A DNA stretch of 64,000 nucleotides from Nocardioides aromaticivorans (lineage in GTDB: Bacteria; Actinomycetota; Actinomycetes; Propionibacteriales; Nocardioidaceae): NCBI RefSeq assembly GCF_013408525.1, contig NZ_JACBZM010000001.1:2790001-2854000 (forward strand), given 5' to 3'. Made by a program: the position numbers and the translations under genes. This document shows, one piece after another, positions 47,733 to 56,203 of this stretch. Position 1 is the first letter of the stretch, and the number at the start of each line of letters is the position of its first letter. The notes beneath the pieces were generated by a model. It had not been told where the DNA came from, made no database searches, and saw only the letters and a program-made list of their open reading frames with translations.

Positions 47733-50329
47733 CAGGCTTCCTGTCGGGTGAGTTGGTGGCGAGCGTAGTGAGGTCGGATCCGGTCGGTCAGCCCGGCCCA
47801 GGACGCGGCCTGGGCCCGCTCGACGACGCGCCAGGCGAGCACGCCGACGGCCAGCGACGCGAGCAGGCCGCCCAGCGGCCAGTGGTCCTCCAGCCGCGGG
47901 TAGACCTGCCAGTGCGTGAGGTAGATGTAGAGCGATGCGCTGGCGAGCGTCCCGGTCGCGCCGACGAGCACCCGCGGCCACGGCACCGTCGGCAGCCAGA
48001 CCAGCGCCAGCAGGCCGACCGCGATGATCAGGTCGCGGCGGGTGTCGCCGGTGAGGTCCCACGTGCCGAGCAGCAGCAGGCCGGCCGCCACGGCACGCTG
48101 CGGGACACCGCGCGCGACCGCCGCCGCCCAGCCGCCGGCGAACAGCCAGGCGACGAAGAGCGAGGAGTGGATCACGTCGCCGTCGTACGACGCCAGGTCG
48201 GCCCACCACCGCGGGACGAGCGCCAGGGCGGTCAGCGCGGCGGCGAGCCCGAACCGGTGCCGCCGCTCGAGCGCCATGACCACCGGCACCGACGCGAACA
48301 GGCCGGCGCCCAGCGCGAGCAGCAGCACGACCTCGACGAACCAGAAGTGCCAGGCCGGCTCGGACCAGTCGGCGCCGCCGAGGACGTCGTTGAGCAGGAG
48401 GACCGTGCGCCACGGGTACATGCCGGTGGCCACGTGGACCGCGCCGATCCACGCGATCGAGGGGACCGCGATGCGGGCGGCGGACCGGACGACGCGCCGG
48501 ACGCGCTCGCGGGAGTCCTCGTCGGTGAGGTGGAAGCGCGCGAAGTTGGCGCCGGCGACGGCGAGCAGCACGTGTGCACCGCCGACCAGCACCCAGAGGT
48601 TGGTGTGGGAGCCGACGATCATCACGATCGCGAGTGCCCGCAGCGGGATCGTGGTGTCGACGCGGGCGAACCACCGGTGCCGCCGGGCCCGCGTCGCCCC
48701 GTCCGCCCCGCCCGCACCGTCCGCGCCGTCACCGGTGCGGTCGAGGAGCGCGAGGTCGGCGATCGTGCGCCGCTGCCAGTCCGACGGGAGCCGGCCGAGG
48801 CGCTGCTCGAGGCGGAGCGAGAGCTCGACGTAGGACAGGGAGTCGCCGCCGAGCGTGACGAACGAGTCCTGGGGGCCGACGACGTCGCGGCCGAGGACGC
48901 GGCCGTAGAGCCGGACCAGCGACTGCACCGGCGAGCCGGGCCCGGTCTCGGGAACCGGCTGCAGGCGGGCGAGGGCCTGCTGGTCGAGCTTGCCGTTGGC
49001 GAGTCGGGGCAGGTCGGCGACCGGCACGACGCGGACGGCGTGCGGCGGCAGCCCGGTGTCGCCGGACACGGTCGCCGCCACCTCGGCCAGCACGAGCGCG
49101 TCCGGCTCGCCCGGGACGGCGACGACGAGCTGCTCCGCGTCGGACGCCTCGGCACACCCGGCGTCGTGGCCGCCGAGGCCGAGCAGGGTCTGCACGCGGT
49201 CGAGGTCGATCCGCTGGCCGAAGAGCTTGGCGAAGCGCGAGCGCCGCCCGACGATCTCGACCAGCCCGTCGGCGGAGATCCGGGCGAGGTCGCCGGTGCG
49301 CAGCTCGTCGAGGTCCGCGCCACGGGCCAGGTCGAGTGGCGACTCGGCGTAGCCCATCATCACGTTGGGGCCGGCGTACACGAGCTCGCCGACGTCCGGG
49401 CCGGCACCCTCGACGGGGTCCAGCCGGAACGAGCCGCCGGGGATCGCGACACCGACGGCGTGCGGGTGGGTGCTCGCCAGGTGGGGCGGCAGCCAGGCCA
49501 TCCGCGCCGTCGCCTCGGTCTGGCCGTACATCACGACCAGATCCCAGCCCTCGGTCTCGCCCTGTGCGCCGAGGGCGCGCACCCGCTCGGGTGCCATCCG
49601 GCCGCCGGCCTGCGTGACCTGGCGCAGCGTCGGCAGCTGCGGCCAGCCGGTCGAGCCGAGCAGGTCGAAGGTGTACGGCACCCCCGCGAAGGACGTCACG
49701 CCGTGCGACCGCGCGTCGGCCCACAGGCCCGGCTCGGTCACCGACCGGTCGTCGAGCAGCACGGACGCGCCCGCGGCGAGGTGGCTGTGCAGCACCGACA
49801 GGCCGTAGCAGTAGTCGAGGGGGAGCGTGGTCAGCGCGACGTCGTCCTCCCGGAGCCCCAGGTACGACGCGATGGCGGCCGCGTTGGCGTCCAGGTTGGC
49901 CGCCGACAGCCGCACCAGCTTGGGGGACCCCGTCGAGCCCGAGGTGCTCAGCAGCAGCCGGAGGTCCGGGTGGAGCACCGGCGCGAGCGTGCCGGTCGGG
50001 CGCCAGCCGCCGGCGTCGTACTCGATGGAGGTGCCGTAGGCGGCGGCGAGCGCGGGGTCGCGGGACAGGAGGGTGGCGTGGCCGCCGGTGAGGGCGGCGA
50101 GCCACGCGACGACGAACTCGACGGTGGGCTCGGGGCGGAGCCGGACGAGGTGGCGCCGGCCCTGCGCGGTCAGCGACTCGAGCGCGGTGCGGGCGTCGGC
50201 GACCCGGCGGTTGAGCTCGGCGTAGCTGACCGAGCGGCCGCCGGCGTGGAGGGCGGGCGCGTCGCCGTGGCGCGCGAGGTCGACGGCGAACCCCGCCACG
50301 ACCTGTGCACCGGCTGTGCCTTTCCCCAT
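47732..50329 (-). CDS. NRPS-like adenylation-carrier-acyltransferase fusion
   Basis: 865 residues. Order: AMP-binding adenylation domain (STSGSTGSPK at 129-138, YGQTE 268-272, TGDLAR 345-350, GKLDQ with K447), peptidyl carrier domain with LGGDSL (S497, phosphopantetheine site), a short Gly/Ala/Asp linker, then a membrane acyltransferase-3 (OafA-like) domain from about residue 555 with ten or so helices. It has no condensation or thioesterase domain, so it probably loads one acid on its carrier and hands the acyl group to an acceptor at the membrane. It is the first gene of the fbp operon, downstream of an iron box, which suggests a product tied to iron. Substrate not readable by eye. Confidence 0.88.
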   Translation of the reverse strand: MGKGTAGAQVVAGFAVDLARHGDAPALHAGGRSVSYAELNRRVADARTALESLTAQGRRHLVRLRPEPTVEFVVAWLAALTGGHATLLSRDPALAAAYGTSIEYDAGGWRPTGTLAPVLHPDLRLLLSTSGSTGSPKLVRLSAANLDANAAAIASYLGLREDDVALTTLPLDYCYGLSVLHSHLAAGASVLLDDRSVTEPGLWADARSHGVTSFAGVPYTFDLLGSTGWPQLPTLRQVTQAGGRMAPERVRALGAQGETEGWDLVVMYGQTEATARMAWLPPHLASTHPHAVGVAIPGGSFRLDPVEGAGPDVGELVYAGPNVMMGYAESPLDLARGADLDELRTGDLARISADGLVEIVGRRSRFAKLFGQRIDLDRVQTLLGLGGHDAGCAEASDAEQLVVAVPGEPDALVLAEVAATVSGDTGLPPHAVRVVPVADLPRLANGKLDQQALARLQPVPETGPGSPVQSLVRLYGRVLGRDVVGPQDSFVTLGGDSLSYVELSLRLEQRLGRLPSDWQRRTIADLALLDRTGDGADGAGGADGATRARRHRWFARVDTTIPLRALAIVMIVGSHTNLWVLVGGAHVLLAVAGANFARFHLTDEDSRERVRRVVRSAARIAVPSIAWIGAVHVATGMYPWRTVLLLNDVLGGADWSEPAWHFWFVEVVLLLALGAGLFASVPVVMALERRHRFGLAAALTALALVPRWWADLASYDGDVIHSSLFVAWLFAGGWAAAVARGVPQRAVAAGLLLLGTWDLTGDTRRDLIIAVGLLALVWLPTVPWPRVLVGATGTLASASLYIYLTHWQVYPRLEDHWPLGGLLASLAVGVLAWRVVERAQAASWAGLTDRIRPHYARHQLTRQEA

Positions 50330-50360
50330 GACAGGAAGGCTAAAGCAAGGCTGCCCTCAG

Positions 50361-50379
50361 TACAGAAAGCCTGTCCTAA
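50361..50379 (-). promoter_or_regulatory. Candidate DtxR/IdeR iron box of the NRPS-fbp operon
   Basis: On the minus strand TTAGGACAGGCTTTCTGTA matches 12 of 19 positions of the IdeR consensus TTAGGTTAGGCTAACCTAA, with a perfect TTAGG and AGGCT. It is 32 bases upstream of the first gene. A weaker overlapping half (AGGCTAA) lies at 50337-50343. Iron-bound IdeR or DtxR would repress here. Confidence 0.6.
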
Positions 50380-50391
50380 CTTGTGGGCGGC

Positions 50392-50862
50392 TCAGCCCTG
50401 CGGCGTGAGCAGGAACACGGGGATCACCCGGTCGGTCCACTCGACGTACTTGTCGTAGTTGGGCCACACGGTGACCATGTGCGCCCACGCCTTCTCCTTC
50501 TCCGCGCCGGTCAGCTCGCGCCAGGTGCAGGTGTGGTGACGGCGGTGGTAGTCGATCTCCACGGTCTCGGCGGCGCGGAGGTTCGCCGACCAGACGGGCG
50601 GCTTCGGAGCGCCGAACGAGGAGCCGGCGATCAGCCAGCCGCCCTGCCACGGGACGCACAGCAGGGGCGTCGAGCGCGAGATGCCGCTCTTGCGGCCCTT
50701 CACGGTCAGCAGCAGGCTCGGCAGCCCGGCGAGGCCGACGAGGCTGACCCGGCGCCTCGTGAGGCGCTGGAGGTGCTGGTCGGTCCACGTGATCTGGGGG
50801 AGCAGGCGCGGCATCCACGGCTGGGCGCCGAGCTTGATCGCGACGGGGGTGAACAGGCCCAT
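50392..50862 (-). CDS. Deazaflavin-dependent nitroreductase-like protein
   Basis: 156 residues from the ATG at 50862 (MGLFTPVAIKLGAQPWMPRLLP); the in-frame GTG/ATG at 50916 is longer without support. The motif LTVKGRKSGISRSTPLL then VPWQGGWLIAGSSFG matches the F420-dependent Ddn/quinone reductase family (split-barrel flavin fold). Members reduce quinones or nitro compounds with F420H2. It ends just before the iron box of the next operon. Confidence 0.85.
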   Translation of the reverse strand: MGLFTPVAIKLGAQPWMPRLLPQITWTDQHLQRLTRRRVSLVGLAGLPSLLLTVKGRKSGISRSTPLLCVPWQGGWLIAGSSFGAPKPPVWSANLRAAETVEIDYHRRHHTCTWRELTGAEKEKAWAHMVTVWPNYDKYVEWTDRVIPVFLLTPQG

Positions 50863-50875
50863 GCGGCGAACCCTA

Positions 50876-50921
50876 GATGAGTGAGTGCAAGGGAGCGTGC
50901 GAGAACTTGGACTCACTCATC
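50876..50921. repeat. Large near-perfect inverted repeat between divergent genes
   Basis: GATGAGTGAGTGCAAG (50876-50891) and CTTGGACTCACTCATC (50906-50921) are complementary with one mismatch, giving a 16-bp stem and a 14-base loop. It lies between the divergent Ddn-like and mannosyltransferase genes, 14 bases from the first start. It may be an operator for both, or a structure in the 5' leader. Confidence 0.7.
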
Positions 50922-51013
50922 TGGTGTCCCTGCTTGCGGACTTCGCCGTTCCCACCCGCGCCGTTGCCCGTTCGTTCAACCGCCCGACGCCGGGCCGCCC
51001 TACGGTCCGCTTC

Positions 51014-52522
51014 GTGATCACGCGTGGGCTCCTCGGCGGGGTGCTGGTGTTCCTCGGCGGTCTCGTCACGGCCACGCTGCCGCAGTCGACCCCCGTCCTG
51101 CGGATCGCCGTGCTCGGCTCGATCCGCGGTCACGAGGTCGGCCGGATGGCGGGACTGGTGCTCGTCCTGGCCGGTCTCGGCCTGCTGGCGAGCGCCTGGC
51201 TGCGGCTGTGCCGCACCGTCGCGGTCGGCGACCGGGAGACCGGCGACACCCGGGAGGGCGTCGCGCTGGTGCGCTTCGCGTCGGCCGTGTGGTGCGCGCC
51301 GCTCGTGCTCGCCCCGCCGCTGTTCTCCCGCGACGGATGGTCCTACGCCGCCCAGGGCATGCTCGCCAGGGTCGGGCTCTCGCCCTACGAGTGGGGTCCC
51401 GGCGCGCTCGCGCCCGACAACTTCCTGCCGCTGCCGACCTGGCTGACCGCCCCGCCGATCGTGCAGGCCGTCGACCCGCTGTGGTGGGACACCGCGACGC
51501 CCTACGGCCCGGTGCCGGTGTTCTTCGGCGCCCTCGCCGCCGGTACGACGGGCAACCCGTGGGCCCTCGTGGTCGCCCACCGAGGCCTGGCGCTCGTGGG
51601 CCTGGCGCTCCTCGCCTGGTCGGTGCCGCGGCTGGCCGCCTGGACGGGGGCCAACCCGGCGATCGCCTCGGCGGTCGTGCTGGTCTCGCCGCTGATGATC
51701 GCCAACGGCGTCGCCGGGCTGCACAACGACCTGCTCATGGTCGGCCTGATGGCCGCCGCGCTCGTCGTGGCTGCCGAGCGCGGCTGGGCCTGGGGCGCGG
51801 TGGTCGCCGGCTTCGCCGCGGGGGTGAAGGTGCCCGGGGGACTGGTCTGCGTCGGCATCGCGCTCGTGTCCCTGCCCGTCGGCGCGGCGCTGCTGCCGCG
51901 ACTGCGCCGGCTCGCGTCGGTGGGCGCCGTCGCGGTCGGCACCCTGCTCGGCCTCGGCGTCGTCACCGGCCTCGGCAACGGCTGGCTGCACGCCCTGACC
52001 GTCCCCGGCGAGGTCAACACCCCGCTGTCGGCGACCACGCTGGTCGGCGGCATCCTCGACTTCCTGGCCCTCCACCTCGGCATCCCCACCGGCCCCGCCT
52101 TCTTCCGCGACCTCGTCCGCGCCCTGGGCCTGCTCACTGCCCTGGGCATCGGGGCGTGGGTGGCGCTCGGGTGGCGGACGGGCGAGCGGCGTACCGCGCT
52201 GGCAGGGGTCGCCACGGCCGGTGCCGCCTTCGTGCTGCTCTCCCCGGTCGTGCACCTCTGGTACTTCCTGATGCTGCCGCCGTTCCTCGCCACCCAGAGG
52301 CTGCGCCCGCACGCCATGGGCGCCCTCGTCGGCATCTCGATGCTGCTCGGCCTCGTCGCGCCGCTCGACTCCTCGCTGCACGGCGCCTACTACGCGATCG
52401 TGCTCGGCTCGATGACCGTCGCGCTGCTGATGCCGGTCCTCCTCCTCACCCGCAGCGCCCGCGAGTCCGTCGCCCGCGTCGTGGCCCCGCTCGCCCCCGC
52501 CCGCCCACCCGCCGAGGTGTGA
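51014..52522 (+). CDS. mptB: MptB-like polyprenol-phosphomannose-dependent mannosyltransferase
   Basis: 502 residues from the GTG at 51014 (VITRGLLGGVLVF), chosen so that the protein opens with its first helix; a longer reading from 50885 passes through the inverted repeat. About twelve transmembrane helices with RDGWSYAAQGMLARVGLSPYEWGP, typical of GT-C enzymes of the MptB family that add alpha-1,6-mannose to lipid-linked acceptors outside the membrane. The stop codon TGA lies inside the first unit of the 22-bp repeat array. Confidence 0.82.
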   Translation: MITRGLLGGVLVFLGGLVTATLPQSTPVLRIAVLGSIRGHEVGRMAGLVLVLAGLGLLASAWLRLCRTVAVGDRETGDTREGVALVRFASAVWCAPLVLAPPLFSRDGWSYAAQGMLARVGLSPYEWGPGALAPDNFLPLPTWLTAPPIVQAVDPLWWDTATPYGPVPVFFGALAAGTTGNPWALVVAHRGLALVGLALLAWSVPRLAAWTGANPAIASAVVLVSPLMIANGVAGLHNDLLMVGLMAAALVVAAERGWAWGAVVAGFAAGVKVPGGLVCVGIALVSLPVGAALLPRLRRLASVGAVAVGTLLGLGVVTGLGNGWLHALTVPGEVNTPLSATTLVGGILDFLALHLGIPTGPAFFRDLVRALGLLTALGIGAWVALGWRTGERRTALAGVATAGAAFVLLSPVVHLWYFLMLPPFLATQRLRPHAMGALVGISMLLGLVAPLDSSLHGAYYAIVLGSMTVALLMPVLLLTRSARESVARVVAPLAPARPPAEV

Positions 52523-52656
52523 GGGTTTCTCCGCCGAAGTGTGAGGGTTTCTCCGCCGAAGTGTGAGGGTTTCTCCGCCGAAGTGTGAGAGTTTCTCCGC
52601 CGAAGTGTCAGGGCTTCTCCGCCGAAGTGTCACTTCTGCACGGTCGAGGTGTCAGG
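52514..52656. repeat. 22-bp tandem repeat array A
   Basis: Units of exactly 22 bp begin at 52514, 52536, 52558, 52580, 52602, 52624 and 52646 (the last partial). The unit opens GAAGTGTGAGGG (GAGGTGTGA in unit one) and closes TTTCTCCGCC. Divergence rises to the right. Unit one gives the mptB stop codon and the last unit (GAGGTGTCA) gives the stop of the convergent glycosyltransferase. Confidence 0.93.
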
Positions 52657-53770
52657 CGCTGAGCACCCCGACCCGCTCCCCGGCGTGCAGGGCGAGCATC
52701 CGGGCGACGGTGCGGTCCCAGCCGAACTGCTCCGCGCGCTGACGCGCCGCCCGTCGTACGACGTCCTCGGGGCGCGCCGCGAGCCGCTGGACGGCATCGG
52801 CGAGGGCCGCCGGGGTCGGGCTTCCCCAGGCGCCACAGGCGCGGTCGACGAGCTCGCGCGCGCCTCCGCGGTCCGCGGTGACCACCGGCGTGCCGCAGGC
52901 GAGCGCCTCCAGCACGGCCAGGCCGAAGGTCTCGCCGGGACAGACGGACAGGGCGACGTCGGCGGCGGCGATGCGGTCGCGCAGCGCGTCGCGCCCGTCG
53001 ACGTACCCGTGGAAGTGGACGGGCGCGCCCTCCGCGATCTCCTCGAGCTCGTCGCGGTGCGGGCCCTCGCCGTACACGTCCATCCGCAGCGGTACGCCGC
53101 GCCGGTGCAGCTCGACGGCAGTCGCGACGGCCAGGTGCGGGGACTTCTCCCGGGAGAGCCGGCCGGCGTGGACGAGCCGCAGCTCCCGCCTGCCTGCCCG
53201 CGACTCCCGTGGGACGGGACGGAAGGTGTCCAGGTCGACGCCGAGCGGCACCCGCTCGACGGGGCACCCGGCCGCGGCGGCGACCAGCCGGAACTCCTCC
53301 TCGGCGTAGCGCGAGGTCACCACGACGGTGTCGAAGCTGCGGACCAGCAGCCGGTTGAGCAGGCCGATGGAGACCTTCGAGGTGGTGTCGAGGCCGGAGC
53401 GCATCGCGAACATGTCGCCCATCCGCTCGTGGGACAGCAGCACCGACCGCACCCCGTTGCGCCGCGCCCACCAGGCGACGGGCAGCAGGGTCAGCTTGTC
53501 GCTCCACTCGACGCTGGTCGGCTGCCAGCGCTCGAGCACCTCCGTCACCCGCCAGGGCTCGACGATCAGCCGGTAGCCGCCGCCGACGCGGGGTGCGCGG
53601 ACCTGGACCACCTCGCCGAGCTCGGTCGACGTCACGGTGTCGACCGGTCCGGGGATGACGAGGAGTCGCTCGGCTCCCGCGTCGACGTACCCCCGGCCGA
53701 GGTGCTCGATCGCGGTCCGCATGCCCCCGGAGGTGGCTCCGACGAAGTTGGCCAGCTGGGCGATCCGCAC
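52652..53770 (-). CDS. Family 4 glycosyltransferase
   Basis: 372 residues from the GTG at 53770 (VRIAQLANFVGATSGGMRTAI). GT-B fold: the C-terminal half has LVHAGRLSREKSPHLAV, GEGPHRDELEE and PGETFGLAVLEALACGTPVV, which binds the sugar nucleotide and has the EX7E-like motif. It transfers a sugar to an unknown acceptor, possibly a lipid or wall glycan given the neighbouring mannosyltransferase. Divergent from the pirin gene. Confidence 0.88.
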   Translation of the reverse strand: MRIAQLANFVGATSGGMRTAIEHLGRGYVDAGAERLLVIPGPVDTVTSTELGEVVQVRAPRVGGGYRLIVEPWRVTEVLERWQPTSVEWSDKLTLLPVAWWARRNGVRSVLLSHERMGDMFAMRSGLDTTSKVSIGLLNRLLVRSFDTVVVTSRYAEEEFRLVAAAAGCPVERVPLGVDLDTFRPVPRESRAGRRELRLVHAGRLSREKSPHLAVATAVELHRRGVPLRMDVYGEGPHRDELEEIAEGAPVHFHGYVDGRDALRDRIAAADVALSVCPGETFGLAVLEALACGTPVVTADRGGARELVDRACGAWGSPTPAALADAVQRLAARPEDVVRRAARQRAEQFGWDRTVARMLALHAGERVGVLSA

Positions 53771-53842
53771 GGGGCCACGATGACGACAGCGGATGAACTG
53801 ATGCCCACCACACGGTTGACGGGCGCGGAAGGATACTGAGGT

Positions 53843-54844
53843 GTGAGCAATCCCGAGAAGGACCCGGACCCGGTCGTCTGCGAGAGCCGTCAGGCGGCGG
53901 GCGTGGAGCTGATGACGCCGCGTGAGGTGCCGCTCGGCGGCCCCCGTGCGATGCCGGTACGCCGCACGCTGCCGCAGCGGCACCGGTCGCTGATCGGTGC
54001 CTGGTGCTTCCTCGACCACTACGGCCCGGACCTGGTGAGCGAGAGCGGCGGCATGGAGGTCGCGCCCCACCCGCACACCGGGCTGCAGACGGTCAGCTGG
54101 CTGTTCACGGGCGAGATCGAGCACCGCGACAGCGCCGGCAACGTCGCCATGGTGCGCCCCCAGGAGGTCAACCTGATGACCGCCGGCCGCGGCATCAGCC
54201 ACTCCGAGGTGTCGACCCCGGAGACCACGGTCCTGCACGGTGCCCAGCTCTGGGTCGCGCTGCCCGACGCCGACCGCGACACCGACCCGGGCTTCGAGCA
54301 CTACGCGCCCGAGCAGGTCGCCGGTGACGGCTGGCGGGCCCACGTCTTCCTCGGCTCGCTGCTCGGCGACAGCTCGCCGGTCGCGACCTTCACGCCGCTG
54401 CTCGGGGCCGAGGTGGTGCTCGACCCCGGCACGACCCTCGTGGTCCCCGTCGACGAGACCTTCGAGCACGGGGTCCTCGTCGACCTCGGCTCGGTCACGG
54501 TCGGTGACCTCGACGCCAAGGCGTCCGACCTCGCCTACGTGCCGACGGGCGCCCAGGAGATCCGCCTGGTCGCCGGCGACGAGGGCGCTCGCGTGCTGGT
54601 GCTCGGAGGCCCGCCGTTCGGAGAGTCGATCGTGATGTGGTGGAACTTCGTGGGCCGCACCCACGACGAGATCGTCGACTACCGCGCCGCCTGGCAGGGC
54701 CAGATCACCGACCCGGACTCGGGGGAGGTGCTGCCCGACAGCCGCCTCGTCGCGCCGGGGCGGTTCGGCGTCGTACCCGACCAGCCGCTGCGGCCCATCC
54801 CCGCGCCCGGCCTGCCGAACGCCCGCCTGCGAGAGCGCCGGTGA
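53843..54844 (+). CDS. Pirin family protein
   Basis: 333 residues from the GTG at 53843. Bicupin with the pirin signature PHPHTGLQTVSWLFTGEIEHRDS (metal-binding His-x-His) and MTAGRGISHSE. A pirin C-terminal domain follows. Bacterial pirins bind iron and some are quercetinases; the role here is unknown. The last bases overlap the LrgA-like gene (GTGA). Confidence 0.9.
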   Translation: MSNPEKDPDPVVCESRQAAGVELMTPREVPLGGPRAMPVRRTLPQRHRSLIGAWCFLDHYGPDLVSESGGMEVAPHPHTGLQTVSWLFTGEIEHRDSAGNVAMVRPQEVNLMTAGRGISHSEVSTPETTVLHGAQLWVALPDADRDTDPGFEHYAPEQVAGDGWRAHVFLGSLLGDSSPVATFTPLLGAEVVLDPGTTLVVPVDETFEHGVLVDLGSVTVGDLDAKASDLAYVPTGAQEIRLVAGDEGARVLVLGGPPFGESIVMWWNFVGRTHDEIVDYRAAWQGQITDPDSGEVLPDSRLVAPGRFGVVPDQPLRPIPAPGLPNARLRERR

Positions 54845-55233
54845 TCGCTGGCCTGACCTGGCTGGTGGGGTTCCAGCTCGTCGGGGAGCTGGTGGTGCGC
54901 GTCGCCGACCTGCCCGTGCCCGGCCCGGTCGTCGGGATGCTGGTGCTCTTCGTCTTCCTCCGCCTGCGCCGGTACGACGACAGCCGCTCGCTCGTGCGCG
55001 CGGGCTCCGGCCTGCTGCGCCACCTGCAGCTGTTCTTCATCCCGGCGGGCGTCGGGGTGGTGGCGTACTGGTCGGTGCTCGGCCGCGACGCCCTGCCGAT
55101 CACGGTCGCGATCCTCGGCTCGTGGTTCCTCGGACTGGTCGCGGTGGCCTGGACGGCGGTGCTCCTCGAGCGGTTGCTCGGCAAGCCCCGCGACGACCTC
55201 GGGGCCGACCCGACGGCACCGGGGGCGGCGTGA
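54841..55233 (+). CDS. lrgA: CidA/LrgA family protein
   Basis: 130 residues from the GTG at 54841. Four transmembrane helices with GELVVRVADLPVPGPVVGMLVLF and FFIPAGVGVVAYW, typical of LrgA/CidA holin-like proteins. With LrgB it is linked to murein hydrolase control and pyruvate or glycolate transport in other bacteria. Overlaps both neighbours, pirin and LrgB, in one operon. Confidence 0.9.
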   Translation: MIAGLTWLVGFQLVGELVVRVADLPVPGPVVGMLVLFVFLRLRRYDDSRSLVRAGSGLLRHLQLFFIPAGVGVVAYWSVLGRDALPITVAILGSWFLGLVAVAWTAVLLERLLGKPRDDLGADPTAPGAA

Positions 55234-55946
55234 GCAGCCCCCTCGACGCGGCCCTCGAGGTCGCCCGCTCGCCGCTCGGCCTGCTCGGCGTCACGCTGGT
55301 CGGCTACCAGCTGGGCCGGTGGGTCCAGGAGCGCACCGATGGCCACGCGGCCGCGCAGCCGGTGCTCGTGGCGGTCGCGGTCGTCGGTGCCGCGATCACG
55401 CTGCTCGACGTCGACTACCCGTCGTACCGCTCGGCCACCGAGCTCGTCGCCTTCTGGCTCGGCCCGGCGACGGTCGCGCTGGCGATCCCGCTGCACCGCC
55501 AGGCCGACCGGCTCAAGGGCTTCGCGGTCCCGATGCTGGTCGCCGTCACCGTCGGTGCCGTCGTGTCGATCGTCTCGGCGGTCCTGCTGGCGCGGGCGCT
55601 GGGCGCCGACGAGGAGCTGGAGCGGACGCTCGCGCCGAAGGCGGCGACGACCCCGGTCGCGATCGCGGTCACGGAGTCGCTCGGCGGGATCCCGCCGCTC
55701 GCCGCGGTGCTGGTGATCCTGATCGGCATCGTCGGGGCCGTCATCGGCCCGTCGACCCTCAACCTGCTCCGCGTCCGGGACCGACGGGCCCGGGGGCTCG
55801 CGATCGGCGCGGTCTCCCACGGGGTCGGTGCCTCCCGGATGCTGCGCGAGGACGAGACGGAGGGGGCCTTCGCCGGGCTGTCGATGGGCCTGACCGCGCT
55901 CGCGATCAGCCTGCTCGTCCCGGTGCTCGCCCTGGTGCTGTTCTGA
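55230..55946 (+). CDS. lrgB: LrgB/CidB family protein
   Basis: 238 residues from the GTG at 55230. About eight transmembrane segments and the LrgB signature TTPVAIAVTESLGGIPPLAAVLVI plus SHGVGASRMLREDETEGAFAGLSMGL. It partners LrgA. The array B repeats start five bases after its stop. Confidence 0.92.
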   Translation: MSSPLDAALEVARSPLGLLGVTLVGYQLGRWVQERTDGHAAAQPVLVAVAVVGAAITLLDVDYPSYRSATELVAFWLGPATVALAIPLHRQADRLKGFAVPMLVAVTVGAVVSIVSAVLLARALGADEELERTLAPKAATTPVAIAVTESLGGIPPLAAVLVILIGIVGAVIGPSTLNLLRVRDRRARGLAIGAVSHGVGASRMLREDETEGAFAGLSMGLTALAISLLVPVLALVLF

Positions 55947-55951
55947 CGCGC

Positions 55952-56129
55952 GAAGTGTGAGGCTTTCTCCGTCGAGGTGTGAGGGTTTCTCCGTCGAGGT
56001 GTGAGGGTTTCTCCGTCGAGGTGTGACTCCGTGCGGCCGCCGCTGGGGACCATCGCACACCTCGGTGGAGAAACCGGCCCACTTCGGCGGAGAAACCGGC
56101 CCACTTCGGCGGAGAGGACCGCACACCTC
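55952..56129. repeat. 22-bp repeat array B, direct then inverted units
   Basis: Four 22-bp units run left to right from 55952, 55974, 55996 and 56018 (GAGGTGTGAGGG..TTTCTCCGTC). After a gap at 56040-56049 the same unit appears in reverse orientation, with full 22-bp units at 56064-56085, 56086-56107 and 56108-56129 and a partial one before 56063; these read GAAGTGGGCCGG..TTTCTCCGCC on the minus strand. The array is thus a large interrupted palindrome. It fills most of the 257-base gap between lrgB and the amidase. Confidence 0.93.
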
Positions 56130-56203
56130 GCGGCCACCAGAAGCCTCCGAAACTCCGACCGTGGTCGGACGCCTGGGCGTCGCCGAGCCGTTAGTTTCCC
56201 TGC

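Noticed and set aside
52514..52656. Possible CRISPR or iteron-type replication origin
   Set aside because: 22-bp units abut with no spacers; no rep or partition gene is nearby and the surrounding genes are chromosomal. A protein-binding array remains possible.
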